Origin: Incurvaria masculella | Lineage: Eukaryota; Arthropoda; Insecta; Lepidoptera; Incurvariidae | DNA: 64,000 bases | Reading direction: 5' to 3' | Assembly: GCA_946894095.1 (NCBI GenBank) | Contig: OX335641.1 | Location: 14,836,501-14,900,500 of the forward strand | Shown here: one piece after another, positions 38,501 to 46,930 of the stretch | Layout of the letters: each line of letters opens with the position of its first letter | Numbering within the stretch: the stretch's first letter is position 1 | Translations under genes and position numbers: made by a program | Notes under the pieces: generated by a model | The model's input: only the letters and a program-made list of their open reading frames with translations | Database searches by the model: none | What the model was told of the DNA's origin: nothing

Positions 38501-41323
38501 ATCAATCTCGGAAGAAACTATCGAGGATTTGGATGAATGCAAGTCAATAGGATTGTGATTTGTTTTCGGTTGTAAGCGTCTCGACTTTCTTTTTCTTTTC
38601 CCAGAACAATGCGGCTCATCATTTTCGGACAACAGTTGAAATTTGTTGCTGACTTCTATGAAGCATGACGGATCAGGAGGCGTGTTAAATTCATCGCTTA
38701 ATGAATTACTGCTCCGAGAGTGGAGCTTGATTTGGCAAGAACAAACCCCAGAGGCAAATGATGGCCTCCGGGGTCGTCCAAGTCAGGAGGCTCTTTCGAG
38801 GTCATATCATGCCACCGGTGGGACTAACCAATACAATTCCCGATGTGTGTCGACGCACTTATCACAATGGACAGTAAAAACTTGAAGTGTTGTCGATGCA
38901 CAATCAAAATCACAATTTTTTACGAAAATTCCGCACGGCAAGATCAGATTCGCATTTGTTTTTCCCCGACGAAATTCAAAAACTTGATTGATATAAACAG
39001 ACGCCAAACAATTACTAATGACATTTAATATTTGACATTTGGCAGGAGTGTCAGGGAATGGTGTACCAACCTGAGAAAAAAAAATCGAATCGGTAAAGCG
39101 TTGTAAATTCAAACTACAAATTCCCGGAACTTATTGATCATAGTGTATATAGCAATGAAAATGCAAATTTCAAACTGGAAGATAAGCAGGACATGACAAT
39201 AAGGCCTAGGTCCGCTGGTGGGTCAACGTATCATAACTCCAGATTAAGTTTGATTTTTGTTTTATCAGATATATTTCATTGATTGCATAGCACTATGCAT
39301 ATGTATGTGATTAATTTAATATCGTGGTAGGGTAGTGCATAATTTGAAAAGGAATTATAATTCCTTACTAATATTCCAAACAAACAGTGTAAATTTATAA
39401 AATTTTAAGGCTGGTCCTAACACTAATCTTTTTTTTAAACTCAAATCTAGCATGTTAGAAGTAGAAATTTATTCTGTAGTAAGACTAATTAAAATGGCTA
39501 CGTTCGATTGTAATTTCACATGGTTACATTTAAGTGTATATTAAAGCGTTTACAATCGTATTAAGAGTAATCTGTAAAAAATATCACGCGGACTAGCACC
39601 GGATTAAGCATACAAAATGCTATTTACTCCGGCGATAATCCCCGTATTAAAGTTAGTCCGCTCTGAATACTACTGTTAGTTTTAGTTTGTAAAGGGACGA
39701 ACAATCTTGGTTCAACTTAGAGCTGGATCAACCATCATCAACAAACTCACTACGTTTTATAATTGGACAAAGTTCCATCCGGAGCTGGTTAGTGACAAGG
39801 TTCTATTTCAAGCTCGCTTCACTTGGCGGAAACCGATTCGCTTTTTTTTATGTATGTTCATCGTTATGCTACATGTGTGCTCGTGTCTGGTTTTATTCAA
39901 TAAAATTATCATAGATTTTCTTTCCAAAACAAAAAATCTAGTTTTTTTTTCAGAGAAAGAAGTCTATTCGATTCGAGTCCACCGAGCAATATGTCCTTAT
40001 TTCGGTCACTACCTACAATTAAGAAACACCGTGCATACAGATATTTGTCAGCCTCGGTTGCCAGTAGGTGATAACCTAGGTGAAGCAACCATGGGTGCGG
40101 TTTTGGCTGCCCGTGGTTCGGGTTCCACGTAAAACTGGTCAAAGCTATAGGCTATAGCCAACTTACACGCACAATACGTATGATTTTATTTATTAGCGAC
40201 AGTTATTTCTTGAGATATGCACGGACAAAATATTCATACGCACCGGAAATATAGTCACATTCGTGATTTTTTCATATTGTCGTGAAAGGAAATTAGGTAT
40301 TATTTCTCTTTTTAGTGTTATGACAACTATGTAAAACGGACTCCGTAGGCCGCGGCCGTGCGGTATAAATATATTTTTGCCGGTGTAGTTTCTCTTCAGT
40401 GCTAACATTAGTTCGTGGGTGTACGTCCGTGCGACCACATATTACCATTGTTTGTTTTTTTTTGGAATCCGCTAATCTCTGGAAGTAAGCCCGATAAGTA
40501 GACCGGGTGGATTTGAAATACATTTTTTTGCATTTGTTAGCAATTCTTGAGTAAGGTTCTAGTCTTAACTAACGTCACGCTACGACCCTTAGGATCCGAA
40601 CAAAAGAAAAAAGTCAGAAAGAAAGATAAGCGAAAACGAAATAATACGCGGGCGATACAACGCGGTGGATCGGGGACGAGGACGCATTTTACCGGGATAC
40701 ACTAAAACGAAATCGACTCGAGCGGAGCCGGGACCCTTAAGGTGGCCCTTCCCGACGGGACTAACTCATTCGCAGGCACCGTACAAAACCGTACTATTGC
40801 GCTCTGGGACCTTCTCTGTTTCAAAGAAAAAGACATGGTCCGTGATGAGGAGGATGCAACAAAGCAGACAATTATTACAAAACGACTTATAGCTAAAAGT
40901 AAATCACAACCGCCGTAGTCAAAAATCAGACAAAAACCACACGCAAGCTAGGTCTAACGACTAATCTTTTTAAGATGTTTTATTTTTTTTGTTGAGTATC
41001 AACCTCCAAAGTTATTGTATATAACGCACTAAAAACTCGAACTTTCGGTCCTAATTACTTAGAAACCAAACATTATTTCACAAAACCAACGGTCATCAGA
41101 CATCTAGTTTGATCAAAAAAAGCTATTCTGAGTATAATTTTGGATCTCTGACAAGAAATATAAGCATGCTCTTCTTTCCACGTGTGTATGGGGAGTTGAG
41201 CGGAATATGTGACTTACCGGTAAGGGTTCCTTCGATAGGCTCAATAATTTCCCGCTCGCAGGAGCGCAGCCACACACCAGCGTCGCAGTTCGGGTAAAAC
41301 TTCGTGTCCCCGCCCGCCGCCAT
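23516..41323 (-). CDS. ninaB: Carotenoid isomerooxygenase / RPE65-family dioxygenase
   Basis: A non-haem iron oxygenase that cleaves carotenoids to retinoids; insect NinaB also isomerises and makes the visual chromophore. Twelve exons, minus strand, in coding order: 41323-41218, 34963-34852, 33655-33509, 32606-32496, 31846-31749, 31028-30867, 28299-28175, 26932-26756, 26546-26372, 26032-25971, 24499-24401, 23716-23516. All joins are GT/AG and in phase, giving 524 residues, normal for the family. The N-terminus has the signature [17 protein letters not shown] and [11 protein letters not shown]. The four expected iron-binding histidines are visible: AHPH (about 185), YMHSFG (243), FFLHIINQY (313) and the C-terminal CLHGHF (510). 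RTGS-like [13 protein letters not shown] and [12 protein letters not shown] are also family blocks. The ATG at 41323 lies five bases inside its exon, so an upstream coding exon is possible. The gene is about 18 kb because intron 1 (6.25 kb) is full of transposons. No coding defect. Confidence 0.93.
25111..25842 (-). pseudogene. Non-LTR retrotransposon RT C-terminal fragment
   Basis: An open minus-strand frame of 243 codons in a ninaB intron. Blocks typical of LINE reverse transcriptase thumb and C-terminus: [52 protein letters not shown]-like [13 protein letters not shown] and FKRNLNKL. The catalytic FADD part is absent, so it is a 5'-truncated but otherwise little-damaged, fairly young copy. 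Confidence 0.8.
26585..26695 (+). repeat. SINE tail fragment inside a 209-bp ninaB intron
   Basis: GGCAACTAATTCCTTCGGGAA, TTGGGCTAATATCATAAC and GGCCATCCATGTCAGG end in an A run. This fragment makes up about half of the intron between the exons at 26756 and 26546. Confidence 0.65.
27113..27320. mobile_element. Palindromic MITE (TCTCGTGTTCGCTTC family) with a nested MITE
   Basis: The outer arms read TCTCGTGTTCGCTTCTGTCAAAC at the left and a complementary GTTTGACAGATCCGAAC...TCGTGTTC at the right. At 27173-27262 a copy of the GTATTCAGAGTG MITE interrupts it. Undisrupted relatives are at 48300-48437 and 49033-49163. In a ninaB intron. Confidence 0.6.
27330..28170. other. ninaB intron, unassigned
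   Basis: No coding or RT signature. 27750-27870 has loosely inverted AAAGGGCCTTTAT / AAAAAGGCCCTAAG ends with TGCTGATTA / TAATCAGCAG inside them, so it may be another small palindromic element. Confidence 0.4.
28414..28580 (+). mobile_element. Palindromic MITE, TAAGGGCCGAGTGCACG family
   Basis: Begins TAAGGGCCGAGTGCACGAAA and ends in a related inverted arm (CGTTCAATCGGG). Copies at 41507-41671 and, inverted, 63030-63190. No coding capacity. Confidence 0.6.
28735..29010 (+). repeat. SINE copy with degraded 5S-type head
   Basis: Body and tail blocks (GCCTGGGCTAGTAGCATCGC, GTCTACCTCTATGTAGC, TTAGCCGTCAATG) follow a head with CCATGACTGTTCGACTGTTG, which aligns to the post-C-box part of the 5S-headed copy at 8288-8672. 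Confidence 0.5.
29222..29582 (-). mobile_element. SINE, tRNA-type head, near full length
   Basis: On minus the head reads CTCGTAGCCTAGTGGCGCGG (A-box-like) and then GGTCTGGGCTCAAATCC (B-box-like), followed by body and tail as in 7482-7860. One of the best-preserved copies; in a ninaB intron. Confidence 0.75.
29885..29995 (-). repeat. SINE fragment with internal deletion
   Basis: The tail block (GTAACTCGACATGGATGGC) joins directly to the segment normally beside the head (TTTTACATGG...GCTGTTCCATCTCGCATT). Confidence 0.5.
30305..30662 (-). mobile_element. SINE, tRNA-type head, near full length
   Basis: Minus-strand head GGTTTGTGGCTCAGGGGACT and B-box-like GGGTTCAAATCC, then body and tail as in 29222-29582. 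Lies about 200 bp 3' of a ninaB exon. Confidence 0.75.
31053..31408 (-). pseudogene. Two decayed duplicates of ninaB exon 6
   Basis: Directly upstream of exon 6 (31028-30867) are two more copies, 31053-31230 and 31248-31408. The middle copy reaches a stop after nine codons. The outer copy is more exon-like: it reads [14 protein letters not shown] and then [15 protein letters not shown] before a stop, against [14 protein letters not shown] and [15 protein letters not shown] in exon 6. Their acceptors are GCGCAGT and GCGCAAG, both damaged. Confidence 0.85.
32058..32260 (+). repeat. Dispersed repeat, CTCGAGTTCC family
   Basis: Shares CTCGAGTTCCAA-GACACGTA, TATTTAGTGCAAC, CGTGACTACGCTGC and related blocks with 47238-47430 and, inverted, 58955-59225. 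No coding content or clear TIR. Confidence 0.6.
33190..33440 (+). pseudogene. LINE reverse transcriptase core fragment
   Basis: Plus strand: [15 protein letters not shown] followed by LFLYADD. These are the RT block of the 'SGVPQGSHLGP' type and the catalytic YADD box. Stops lie upstream and the copy is short; antisense to ninaB in an intron. Confidence 0.75.
33870..33995 (-). pseudogene. LINE ORF2 C-terminal remnant
   Basis: The minus strand reads [19 protein letters not shown], the usual 'FFSNRVVNxWNxLPE' end of CR1-like polyproteins. About 40 codons remain. Confidence 0.6.
34458..34570. mobile_element. Small MITE, GTATTCAGAGTG family
   Basis: Runs from GTCGTATTCCGAGATCAC to GCTCACTCTGAATAC, which are mutually inverted ends, with ACCGGTTTAGTCCGGCGG in the middle. 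Confidence 0.65.
34685..34835 (+). repeat. SINE fragment
   Basis: AGGTGGTGGATCCCGCCCGG, TTGGTACCATCC and AAGTAGTTCAATGTAGCCG blocks of the SINE body. A small local repeat, ACCTCCATGG, is inserted. Confidence 0.6.
35091..35240. mobile_element. Possible small palindromic element
   Basis: AATCCTAAGATTTACC at the left and GGTAAATCTTAGGATTTACC at the right are inverted. The interior repeats TTTACCA / GGTAAA. A single copy in the window. Confidence 0.35.
35333..35455 (-). repeat. SINE fragment
   Basis: CACCGCATTCCCAAAGGAACT, ATGCCAGGACC and CACTACCACCTAGTAAG are minus-oriented SINE body blocks. Confidence 0.6.
36100..37088 (-). pseudogene. LINE ORF2 endonuclease domain, truncated
   Basis: 37088-36375 is an APE-type endonuclease: [40 protein letters not shown] and GTDHFPLLI give the expected E, D, N and D-H catalytic blocks. 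After an in-frame stop, [16 protein letters not shown] continues the linker to RPSIVWKN, where the element ends. No RT domain. Confidence 0.88.
37420..38632 (-). pseudogene. LINE ORF1 (gag-like, CCHC), frameshifted
   Basis: Two overlapping minus frames: 38632-38219 (basic, proline-rich N-terminus) and 38244-37420. The second carries a nucleic-acid-binding domain ([20 protein letters not shown]) and three zinc knuckles, [27 protein letters not shown] and [15 protein letters not shown]. The break is near 38220-38244. A tract of about 14 G at 37491-37505 encodes a proline run. Confidence 0.85.
39145..40735. other. ninaB intron 1, between elements
   Basis: AT-rich. It holds a GTATTCAGAGTG-type MITE at about 39585-39680 and, at 40047-40140, a SINE head fragment with the CCGTGGTTCGGGTTCCACGT block that follows the 5S-type head elsewhere. 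Nothing coding recognised. Confidence 0.5.
40736..41210. mobile_element. Non-autonomous TIR element, CTTAAGGTGG family, right end lost
   Basis: Same family as 1514-2065, sharing the left end (CTTAAGGTGGCCC) and the interior. The right TIR is missing: homology stops within about ten bases of the 5' splice donor of the first certain ninaB exon (donor at 41217). It therefore makes up the start of ninaB intron 1. Confidence 0.7.
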
Positions 41324-41506
41324 CCTGTCTGCAATCGTAAACCATTTTGTTAAACTTGTAAGTCGACTTGCAGGACCTATGTATTAACCAAACGGTCCAT
41401 GTCGGGGCCCGCCAGTTAGCGACAAATCAAAATTAACAAACATAAAAAAGCAAAAACAAACCCAAAACGTATCCCGCATTCGATGTTAGATTTACACGGA
41501 AAATGT

Positions 41507-41671
41507 TAAGGGCCGAGTGCACGAAAGGACAAAAAATCAAAATCAACGTCAATGTATGATTAAACACGTCACTTTGTGTGGACAGTATTGAAGGAACTTT
41601 ATGCGATTCTCTAAAAGTGACGTGTTTGAACATTGATTTACTCAGCCGTCTCTTCGTGCAATCGGGACTAA
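41507..41671 (+). mobile_element. Palindromic MITE, TAAGGGCCGAGTGCACG family
   Basis: Starts TTAAGGGCCGAGTGCACGAA and ends TCTTCGTGCAATCGGGACTAA, imperfect inverted ends. Just upstream of the first certain ninaB exon. Confidence 0.65.
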
Positions 41672-41679
41672 GTCTCCAA

Positions 41680-42770
41680 TCCGACAGCTTATCTACGATT
41701 TTTTCAGCGAAAGTTATTTTCGGTAGAATGTTCGGTTCTCCGTTCGGATTCTCAGTTGTCCCCGGCGCGCGCAACGGGCTATATCCCTGGAGGCTGAACG
41801 CGCATTATCAAACCTTGACCCACAAAACTATAATCTCCGTGGTCCCTGCTGTACCTGCCAGGTAAGTAAATTGAAAGTCAATTACGTTATCCATTATCTA
41901 ATTGACCTGTGACCAAGCACGTATTCGCCGCAATTTGTCAATAAGGTAAGCAAGGATCAATAAGGACGTTAGTAAATGGTTCGTCGAAGTATGTATTCTG
42001 TGCCAGCGTAGGGTAATTCCGAGTCCACCCCATTCCGAGTACCTGCCTCCTCTACTTCTCATTTGCCTTACCTATTCCTATTGCCATTCCTTCTGCTCAT
42101 TAAATCATTGGATATTCAATTCTCATTGGAATTAGTCTTAGAACCACTTATAATAGCGCCATATGATGGCTTTTTACAACCATCTGGAAGGACGATCTTC
42201 GACTTTTTCATTCTAAATTCCCAGTCCATTGCGAATAAACCATTTCGGAGTGAAGTTAAAACCATTTTGGAGTCAATATTATAACTATTCCGCAGTGACA
42301 TGTTAACCATTCAAGATTTTGACTGGTGAAGATCGCACCACCCTCGGCGCCACAGTAGGCATTAGAATTTGCAAGGAAAACGTAATTGGGACAAAGTCCA
42401 ATGTGTGGCGTCTAGGGTGATGCCGTTTGTACAGTCCGGGTTCTAGAAGTACAGCTTAGCAAAAATGAGAAATTGTATTTTCGGTCATGCTGCATGCAGG
42501 TGTCAGTGATGGCAATAGGCCATAATAGGTATGTCACTCATATGCTTCCAAACTTTATTTTCATAGGTCCAAAATTTACAATATATTTTTTTTCTTATGA
42601 CATTCTAATTGACGTACAAACGACACTGATAGGGAGAATCTGTGATGGGTGCACTAATTATTAGATAAGAAATAAATTATGCAGATAATCTTAATCCGAA
42701 CATTTTTAAATTAAAAAAGTCTGTTTCTTGTTTTGTCGACAGAATAAAACAAGCTCTCGCGTTGTATAGA
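41680..42770. other. Non-coding stretch 5' of ninaB exon 1
   Basis: No ORF or repeat recognised. 42010-42300 repeats loosely spaced GAGT/ATTC-rich phrases such as CATTCCGAGT and CATTTCGGAGT without a clear period. Confidence 0.45.
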
Positions 42771-42774
42771 TTTT

Positions 42775-42962
42775 TTATGTATCCACGTACCACGCCCACC
42801 GTCATGATATTAGCACAACACGCCGCATTCCCGAAGGAATTAAGTGTCGAGACAGTACCTTCCGTTTAGGAGCACGCCTGCATTGAAACTGGTTGGAAAA
42901 CACTTCAATTTTTAATTGGCGATCCCAACCAGGACGGGCTTAATCCGACCACCTAGTAGGGA
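42775..42962 (-). repeat. SINE fragment
   Basis: Minus-oriented body and tail: CACCGTCATGATATTAGC, CGCATTCCCGAAGGAATT, GACCACCTAGTAGG. Confidence 0.65.
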
Positions 42963-43034
42963 ATTTGAGCGGCATTCGCGGAAAGTTGATTAGAATATTT
43001 GTCACCTTGTGGTTCGGAACCAATATAAAATTGC

Positions 43035-43205
43035 GACTCCCCTTTCCTAGTGACTAGGTGGTAAGGTTCAGCGCGCCCGGTTTGGTACCATCGGAATGGA
43101 TATAATATGGTCGAAATGGCAACGAAAGATTGTCTGAGTTTACCATTTAACTCAATGTAGGTTTATATGAATGAGACCTACTGACGGGGAAATGTGGTAT
43201 GAAAT
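43035..43205 (+). repeat. SINE fragment
   Basis: CTCCCCTTTCCTAG, GACTAGGTGGTAAGGTT, CCCGGTTTGGTACCATCGG and CTCAATGTAGG, plus orientation; back to back with the copy at 42775. Confidence 0.65.
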
Positions 43206-43430
43206 GGTAGCACAGATAAAGTAATTACAAAATTAACAAGTTTATATTTAGCCTAAGATTATCAATAGGTGGTTTAGAATATCAAACATTCGTTTATTTC
43301 CAAAATCATGAATCGCAACAACAAAATATATATTTCTATGGTAGGGTGAATTTGGCAAGTTTGCAGAATAAACAAAACATGCGCAGATATGAAAATATAC
43401 TTCAAAATAAAAAATCTGTCAGGGAAGTAC

Positions 43431-43500
43431 CTACCGATACGATTGCCGACCCGCGCGTTGACACCACAGCCACGGATCCAACGACCAGACAAGTGGCCAT
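43431..43500 (-). other. Candidate upstream coding exon of ninaB
   Basis: A minus-strand ATG at 43500 in good context (AACAAAATGG) opens MATCLVVGSVAVVSTRGSAI. Splicing at TAG|GTACTT (43431) gives phase 1, which joins in frame to the first certain ninaB exon (start 41328) to read ...[13 protein letters not shown] second donor four bases earlier (TCG|GTAGGT) would be out of frame, leaving this as 5' UTR. The hydrophobic start would be unusual for this soluble family. Confidence 0.3.
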
Positions 43501-44137
43501 TTTGTTAGCAGCGCGAACAGTTTTGTTCCGTCGTGGGCACCACCCGCCTCCTCCTCCGACAGCGACGCACGTAGGGTTGTCGAGCGTTGGCATTTGTCCT
43601 GGCGTGTCAGGATCTGTAGGCTCTCATCTCTCTTTAGATCTGTTGGGTGTTTTTGATTATTCAAGAAAGGAAGGAAGCATTCGTTTATCCAGGTTGTATC
43701 AGGAAATTGAGCGCATACATTGTTTCACCCTCTTAGGCACTTATCCTTAGATTTGTTCTATTTGCGTTTGCGTTTAGTTGGATTTGCGATAGGACATTTT
43801 CGGAAAATTTTGAGAAGGCAGTTTCTTTCAGGATTTCATATACATGTGGCAACCCTAGACGAAGTCGCGCACTGCGCGTGCGTTAGATAGATTGTGCACT
43901 GGCGAATTTTGATAATCATTCCGTGTAAATTAGTAGGTACCTACCTATATAAATGTGCACGATTAAAACGCAAAGACAGACCGTAACGGTTGTTGCGTAA
44001 CATTGGGGATTTGTGTACATCTTTATCTGTGGGTGATAGGTACTGTTCCTTTTTTAGAAACATGCCAAGTGACTATATTTACGTTATGAAGACGTTATTA
44101 AGGATATTGGCAAACTGTCTTTCCATTTTATAACTGG

Positions 44138-44778
44138 GGGCCCATTTAGGTAAAAGTGACTTCGAGTTTGGCCCTAAATATCAACTCTCTTTTTTAAATA
44201 GTTCATGATTCCGCACTTTTTGAACGCCATTTTCGTTTGCTAAAATTCTGTTTTGTCCAACAGTGGCGGATTTCCCAGCAGGCTGAGTAGGCTGGAGCCT
44301 AGGGCGGCAGATTTTAGGGGCGGCAAATTCGAGACGAACCATTTTTTTTCTTGCTCCTGAAGCCGAAAGTACAATGTTCCCGGCCGCAATTGAGGCCGGA
44401 AAGAGCGACTTTTGTAGCCTGCTGGAGCCACAACGCGCGTAACCTTCCACATAAGCAAATTATTATTTAAGCAATACATTTACGGAAAAGAGATTGTGTA
44501 ACTAGGACGATAGTACACAAATCATAACTTCACATATTCATTAATATATAAATGGTAATTCATGGCATGGTGAACTAGGGTATCGAAGTGTAGAGGTCGG
44601 TAGGGGCGGCAAAATTTTAATAGCCTACTGGCGGCAAATTTCTAAATCCGTCGCTGTTGTCCCATGCATACTTTGGAAGGTAAAATAACAGTTCCGTTAT
44701 TCAAATAATAATTATTATTGTTTCCAGTCATTTTTAGGTTAACTCACTCCCGAACTCGAACTCACTCTTACCTGAATG
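44138..44778. mobile_element. Palindromic MITE (GGGCCCATTCAGGTAA family), interrupted
   Basis: The ends GGGCCCATTTAGGTAAAAGTG and CGAACTCACTCTTACCTGAAT are inverted. An intact copy of about 241 bp is at 63227-63467. Here the middle is interrupted by the hAT-like element 44261-44656. Confidence 0.7.
44261..44656. mobile_element. Non-autonomous hAT-like element, 396 bp
   Basis: Begins CAGTGGCGGATTT and ends AAATCCGTCGCTG. The flanks TTGTCCAA and TTGTCCCA form an 8-bp target duplication with one mismatch, the hAT hallmark. Both sides carry GGGGCGGCA-type sub-repeats; no transposase. Confidence 0.7.
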
Positions 44779-44789
44779 ACCACTGCTAT

Positions 44790-46025
44790 AAGAAAATTAT
44801 GACCCCAGCAGTACAAAACCGTCAAGGACTTCTCTCGTAGTACATGAATAGGTAGGTAGGTTAGACGCCGCGTGATCAACTCAGGCCCGCACGTGACCCA
44901 CCTCTGCACCCCATTCTCCTAGTGCGCCCCACTGCGCCCCCACCGGAACGAGTACCCAAAGAAGCGTCAAGAACAGTTCGAGACTGATTTTGTGAAAGAG
45001 AAAATAGTGCAACATTTATTGAAAAACTTTTTTGTTCAATGAAATGTATTGGAACGCCGATAATACGTAAAAAATACGGAAAAGGGTTTTCCATTTTCTC
45101 TATTTTTTCATAATCTTAATTTCCATTAAATGTAGAAAGATATTTCAATTAGAAGATCCATTGTAAAACCCGAAGCTGTAAACTATATAATTAGGTCAAA
45201 AAAACTATACGTTGATTCAGATATGAGATATGTGCTTTACATATTGAATGTTGATTTGAAAAAAAAAATACAACCAATTCACTAATATCATTACAAATAT
45301 TTTTCATATATGTATGCATAGCGCATACATATATGAAAAATATTAAATATATTAAAAATAATACCGTATTATGTTTTATGCGCTATAAAACGTTTATAAT
45401 TTTCAACCAATGCGTAATAAGAACATTTTAAAAATACATTTATTCATATTTTGTATCACATTCCTGCAGACACAAAAAATAATATAATGTCGACTCACCC
45501 ATTCACTGACGACCTTCCGTAAATTAGAACCAACCGATCGTATAGATCCTTTATGGATATGGAAGTGAACTATGGAATTTACTCCCTGCTGAGGTATTTC
45601 CCTCAAAGTATTGGAACACCGGCAAGGTCACGGCTATCATTAAAAACACCTGTGTATTTTCACGAGTAGGTAGCTTACTATTTAATATGAAAATGCAATT
45701 AATTTAATTCTCCCAGTTTATATGAACATGCCTGATCGTACATTGTGCGGTGTCGCGGGCGTATACTCCTCCAACAGCCCCCCAACCCGGTGGGGGCGGC
45801 CAATTTCAATGAAACCTTCAGCTCTTTGGGGATTTGATTCATAAAATACAATGAAAGGCTTGCTGGATTAAAAATTGATTGGCTCGTAGGTGATCGAATC
45901 AGAATCAGTTCCAGACTGTGCTGTGTGGGTTCTAGCACAAAATAATACAAGTAATCCCACTGCACGTCATCAGAGGCAACTAAAGGATTTCGTGGAGTTA
46001 GTGGTTCAGATTGCACGTAAAAACT
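44790..46025. other. Intergenic, AT-rich, with repeat fragments
   Basis: A perfect hairpin at 45296-45344 is listed separately. 45760-45995 contains TGCTGTGTGGGTTCTAGC, ACAAAATAATACAAG and CAGAGGCAACTAAAGGA, blocks shared with 54170-54260 and 24940-24975. These resemble 3' regions of lepidopteran LINEs. Confidence 0.45.
45296..45344. repeat. Perfect 22-bp inverted repeat, 5-base loop
   Basis: AATATTTTTCATATATGTATGC is followed after five bases (ATAGC) by its exact complement. AT-rich, intergenic between ninaB and Larp7. Could be a cruciform, the core of a palindromic element, or a small-RNA hairpin. Confidence 0.9.
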
Positions 46026-46029
46026 TTTT

Positions 46030-46158
46030 GTAGTATTCAGAGTAGGCGGATTTACTTAAGTGCGCGGATTATTGCCGAACTAAACCGACTTTTGTATGGT
46101 TATTCTGGTGCTAATCCCCTACTAAGTTTTGACAGGTTCACTCTGAATACGACTTTTT
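46030..46158. mobile_element. Small MITE, GTATTCAGAGTG family
   Basis: Ends GTATTCAGAGTAGGCGG and TTCACTCTGAATACGAC are inverted; the interior shares CTAAGTTTTGACAGG with 15822-15903. The clearest copy of the family. Confidence 0.7.
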
Positions 46159-46164
46159 AGGTTA

Positions 46165-46480
46165 TGCGATGGTACCGACCAGGGCAGGCTAGTGGGAAAG
46201 GAGACCTACAGTTTAACATGGATTCCGAACCAAGGAACAGCTCATAACGAAATGCACTTATCTCATCGATTCGTTAATTGATTGATAACTTTGACGATGT
46301 GTACAAAATATCTAACACAAAAATAATGGTAATATTCTTGGAATCACAGAATTAAAATAATATATTTTATAGAACTTAACTCAGAAACCGATAGAAAGTG
46401 GTGCATGAACGGTGCCCGGATTTAAACCCTTGATATGGCATTAAAGGCAAGTCCACACGCCCTTTTAAGGCTCCCGAAAA
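46165..46480 (-). repeat. SINE copy, tRNA-type head, with an insertion
   Basis: Minus body (GGTACCGACCAGGGCAGGC) and a head with GGTGCATGAACGGTGCCCGG and a degraded B box. About 115 bp of unrelated AT-rich sequence separates CACTTATCT from the CAGAAACCGATAGAAAG block. Confidence 0.55.
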
Positions 46481-46635
46481 CTATACAAGCCCATTCCAGT
46501 CATCTAGCAGTTGAATGAGGCTAACACGACCGCAAGAGTAATGTTTTTTTCACCGTGTTGGGTACAGGTGTACCTTGCAGCATTCACTGCCGTAACTTCG
46601 TAATAAGCGGACGGAGATGGAGAGCCCTGACAAAA

Positions 46636-46930
46636 AAACGGCCAAGTGCGAGTCGGACTCGCATACGATGGGTTCCGTACCTTCGTACAAGATTTAACAC
46701 TAAAAATGATCGTTTTTTGTACAGGGGCTTTCTTTAATTTGTATTATGTTTTAATTATACCTATTTGTGTGATAGCGACAAAATAAATACACACTGAACA
46801 TTTCAGCTGCCTACCTATTACGGTTCATTAGATACAGCCCTGTGACAGGCGGACGGACGGATGTACGGACGAACGGACAGCGGAGGCTTAGTAATAGGGT
46901 TCTTTTGGCACCCTTTGGGTACGGAACCTT
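46636..46930 (-). repeat. (GTCC)n-bearing dispersed repeat (MINE-2 type)
   Basis: Starts GGCCAAGTGCGAGTCGGACT on plus and ends TTTGGGTACGGAACC, the inverted form of 7913-8190. The GGAC run is interrupted. Confidence 0.75.

Larger units (their letters stand above)
36100..38827 (-). mobile_element. I/Jockey-like LINE, 5' end kept, 3' truncated
   Basis: Inserted in the mariner between the ELYW and YWLKEVDD codons. CCAATA occurs at both edges (36094-36099 and 38828-38833), which I read as a target-site duplication. The element has ORF1 and the endonuclease part of ORF2 but no reverse transcriptase; it stops after IVWK at an A5 run. Confidence 0.8.
35525..39140 (-). mobile_element. mariner transposon split by a LINE insertion
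   Basis: The termini TGATCAAAAAGTTCCGGGAATT and complementary AATTCCCGGAACTTATTGATCA are flanked by TA. The C-terminal transposase lies at 35568-36093 (NSWILHH partly intact, [33 protein letters not shown]). N-terminal remnants are at 38834-39050 ([25 protein letters not shown]). Between them sits the LINE at 36100-38827. The transposase also lacks its middle: [10 protein letters not shown] joins directly to [19 protein letters not shown], removing the first catalytic Asp region. In ninaB intron 1. Confidence 0.9.

Noticed and set aside
45699..46016. 105-codon minus ORF
   Set aside because: Overlaps blocks repeated at 54170 and 24940 that look like a LINE 3' region; no protein family recognised.
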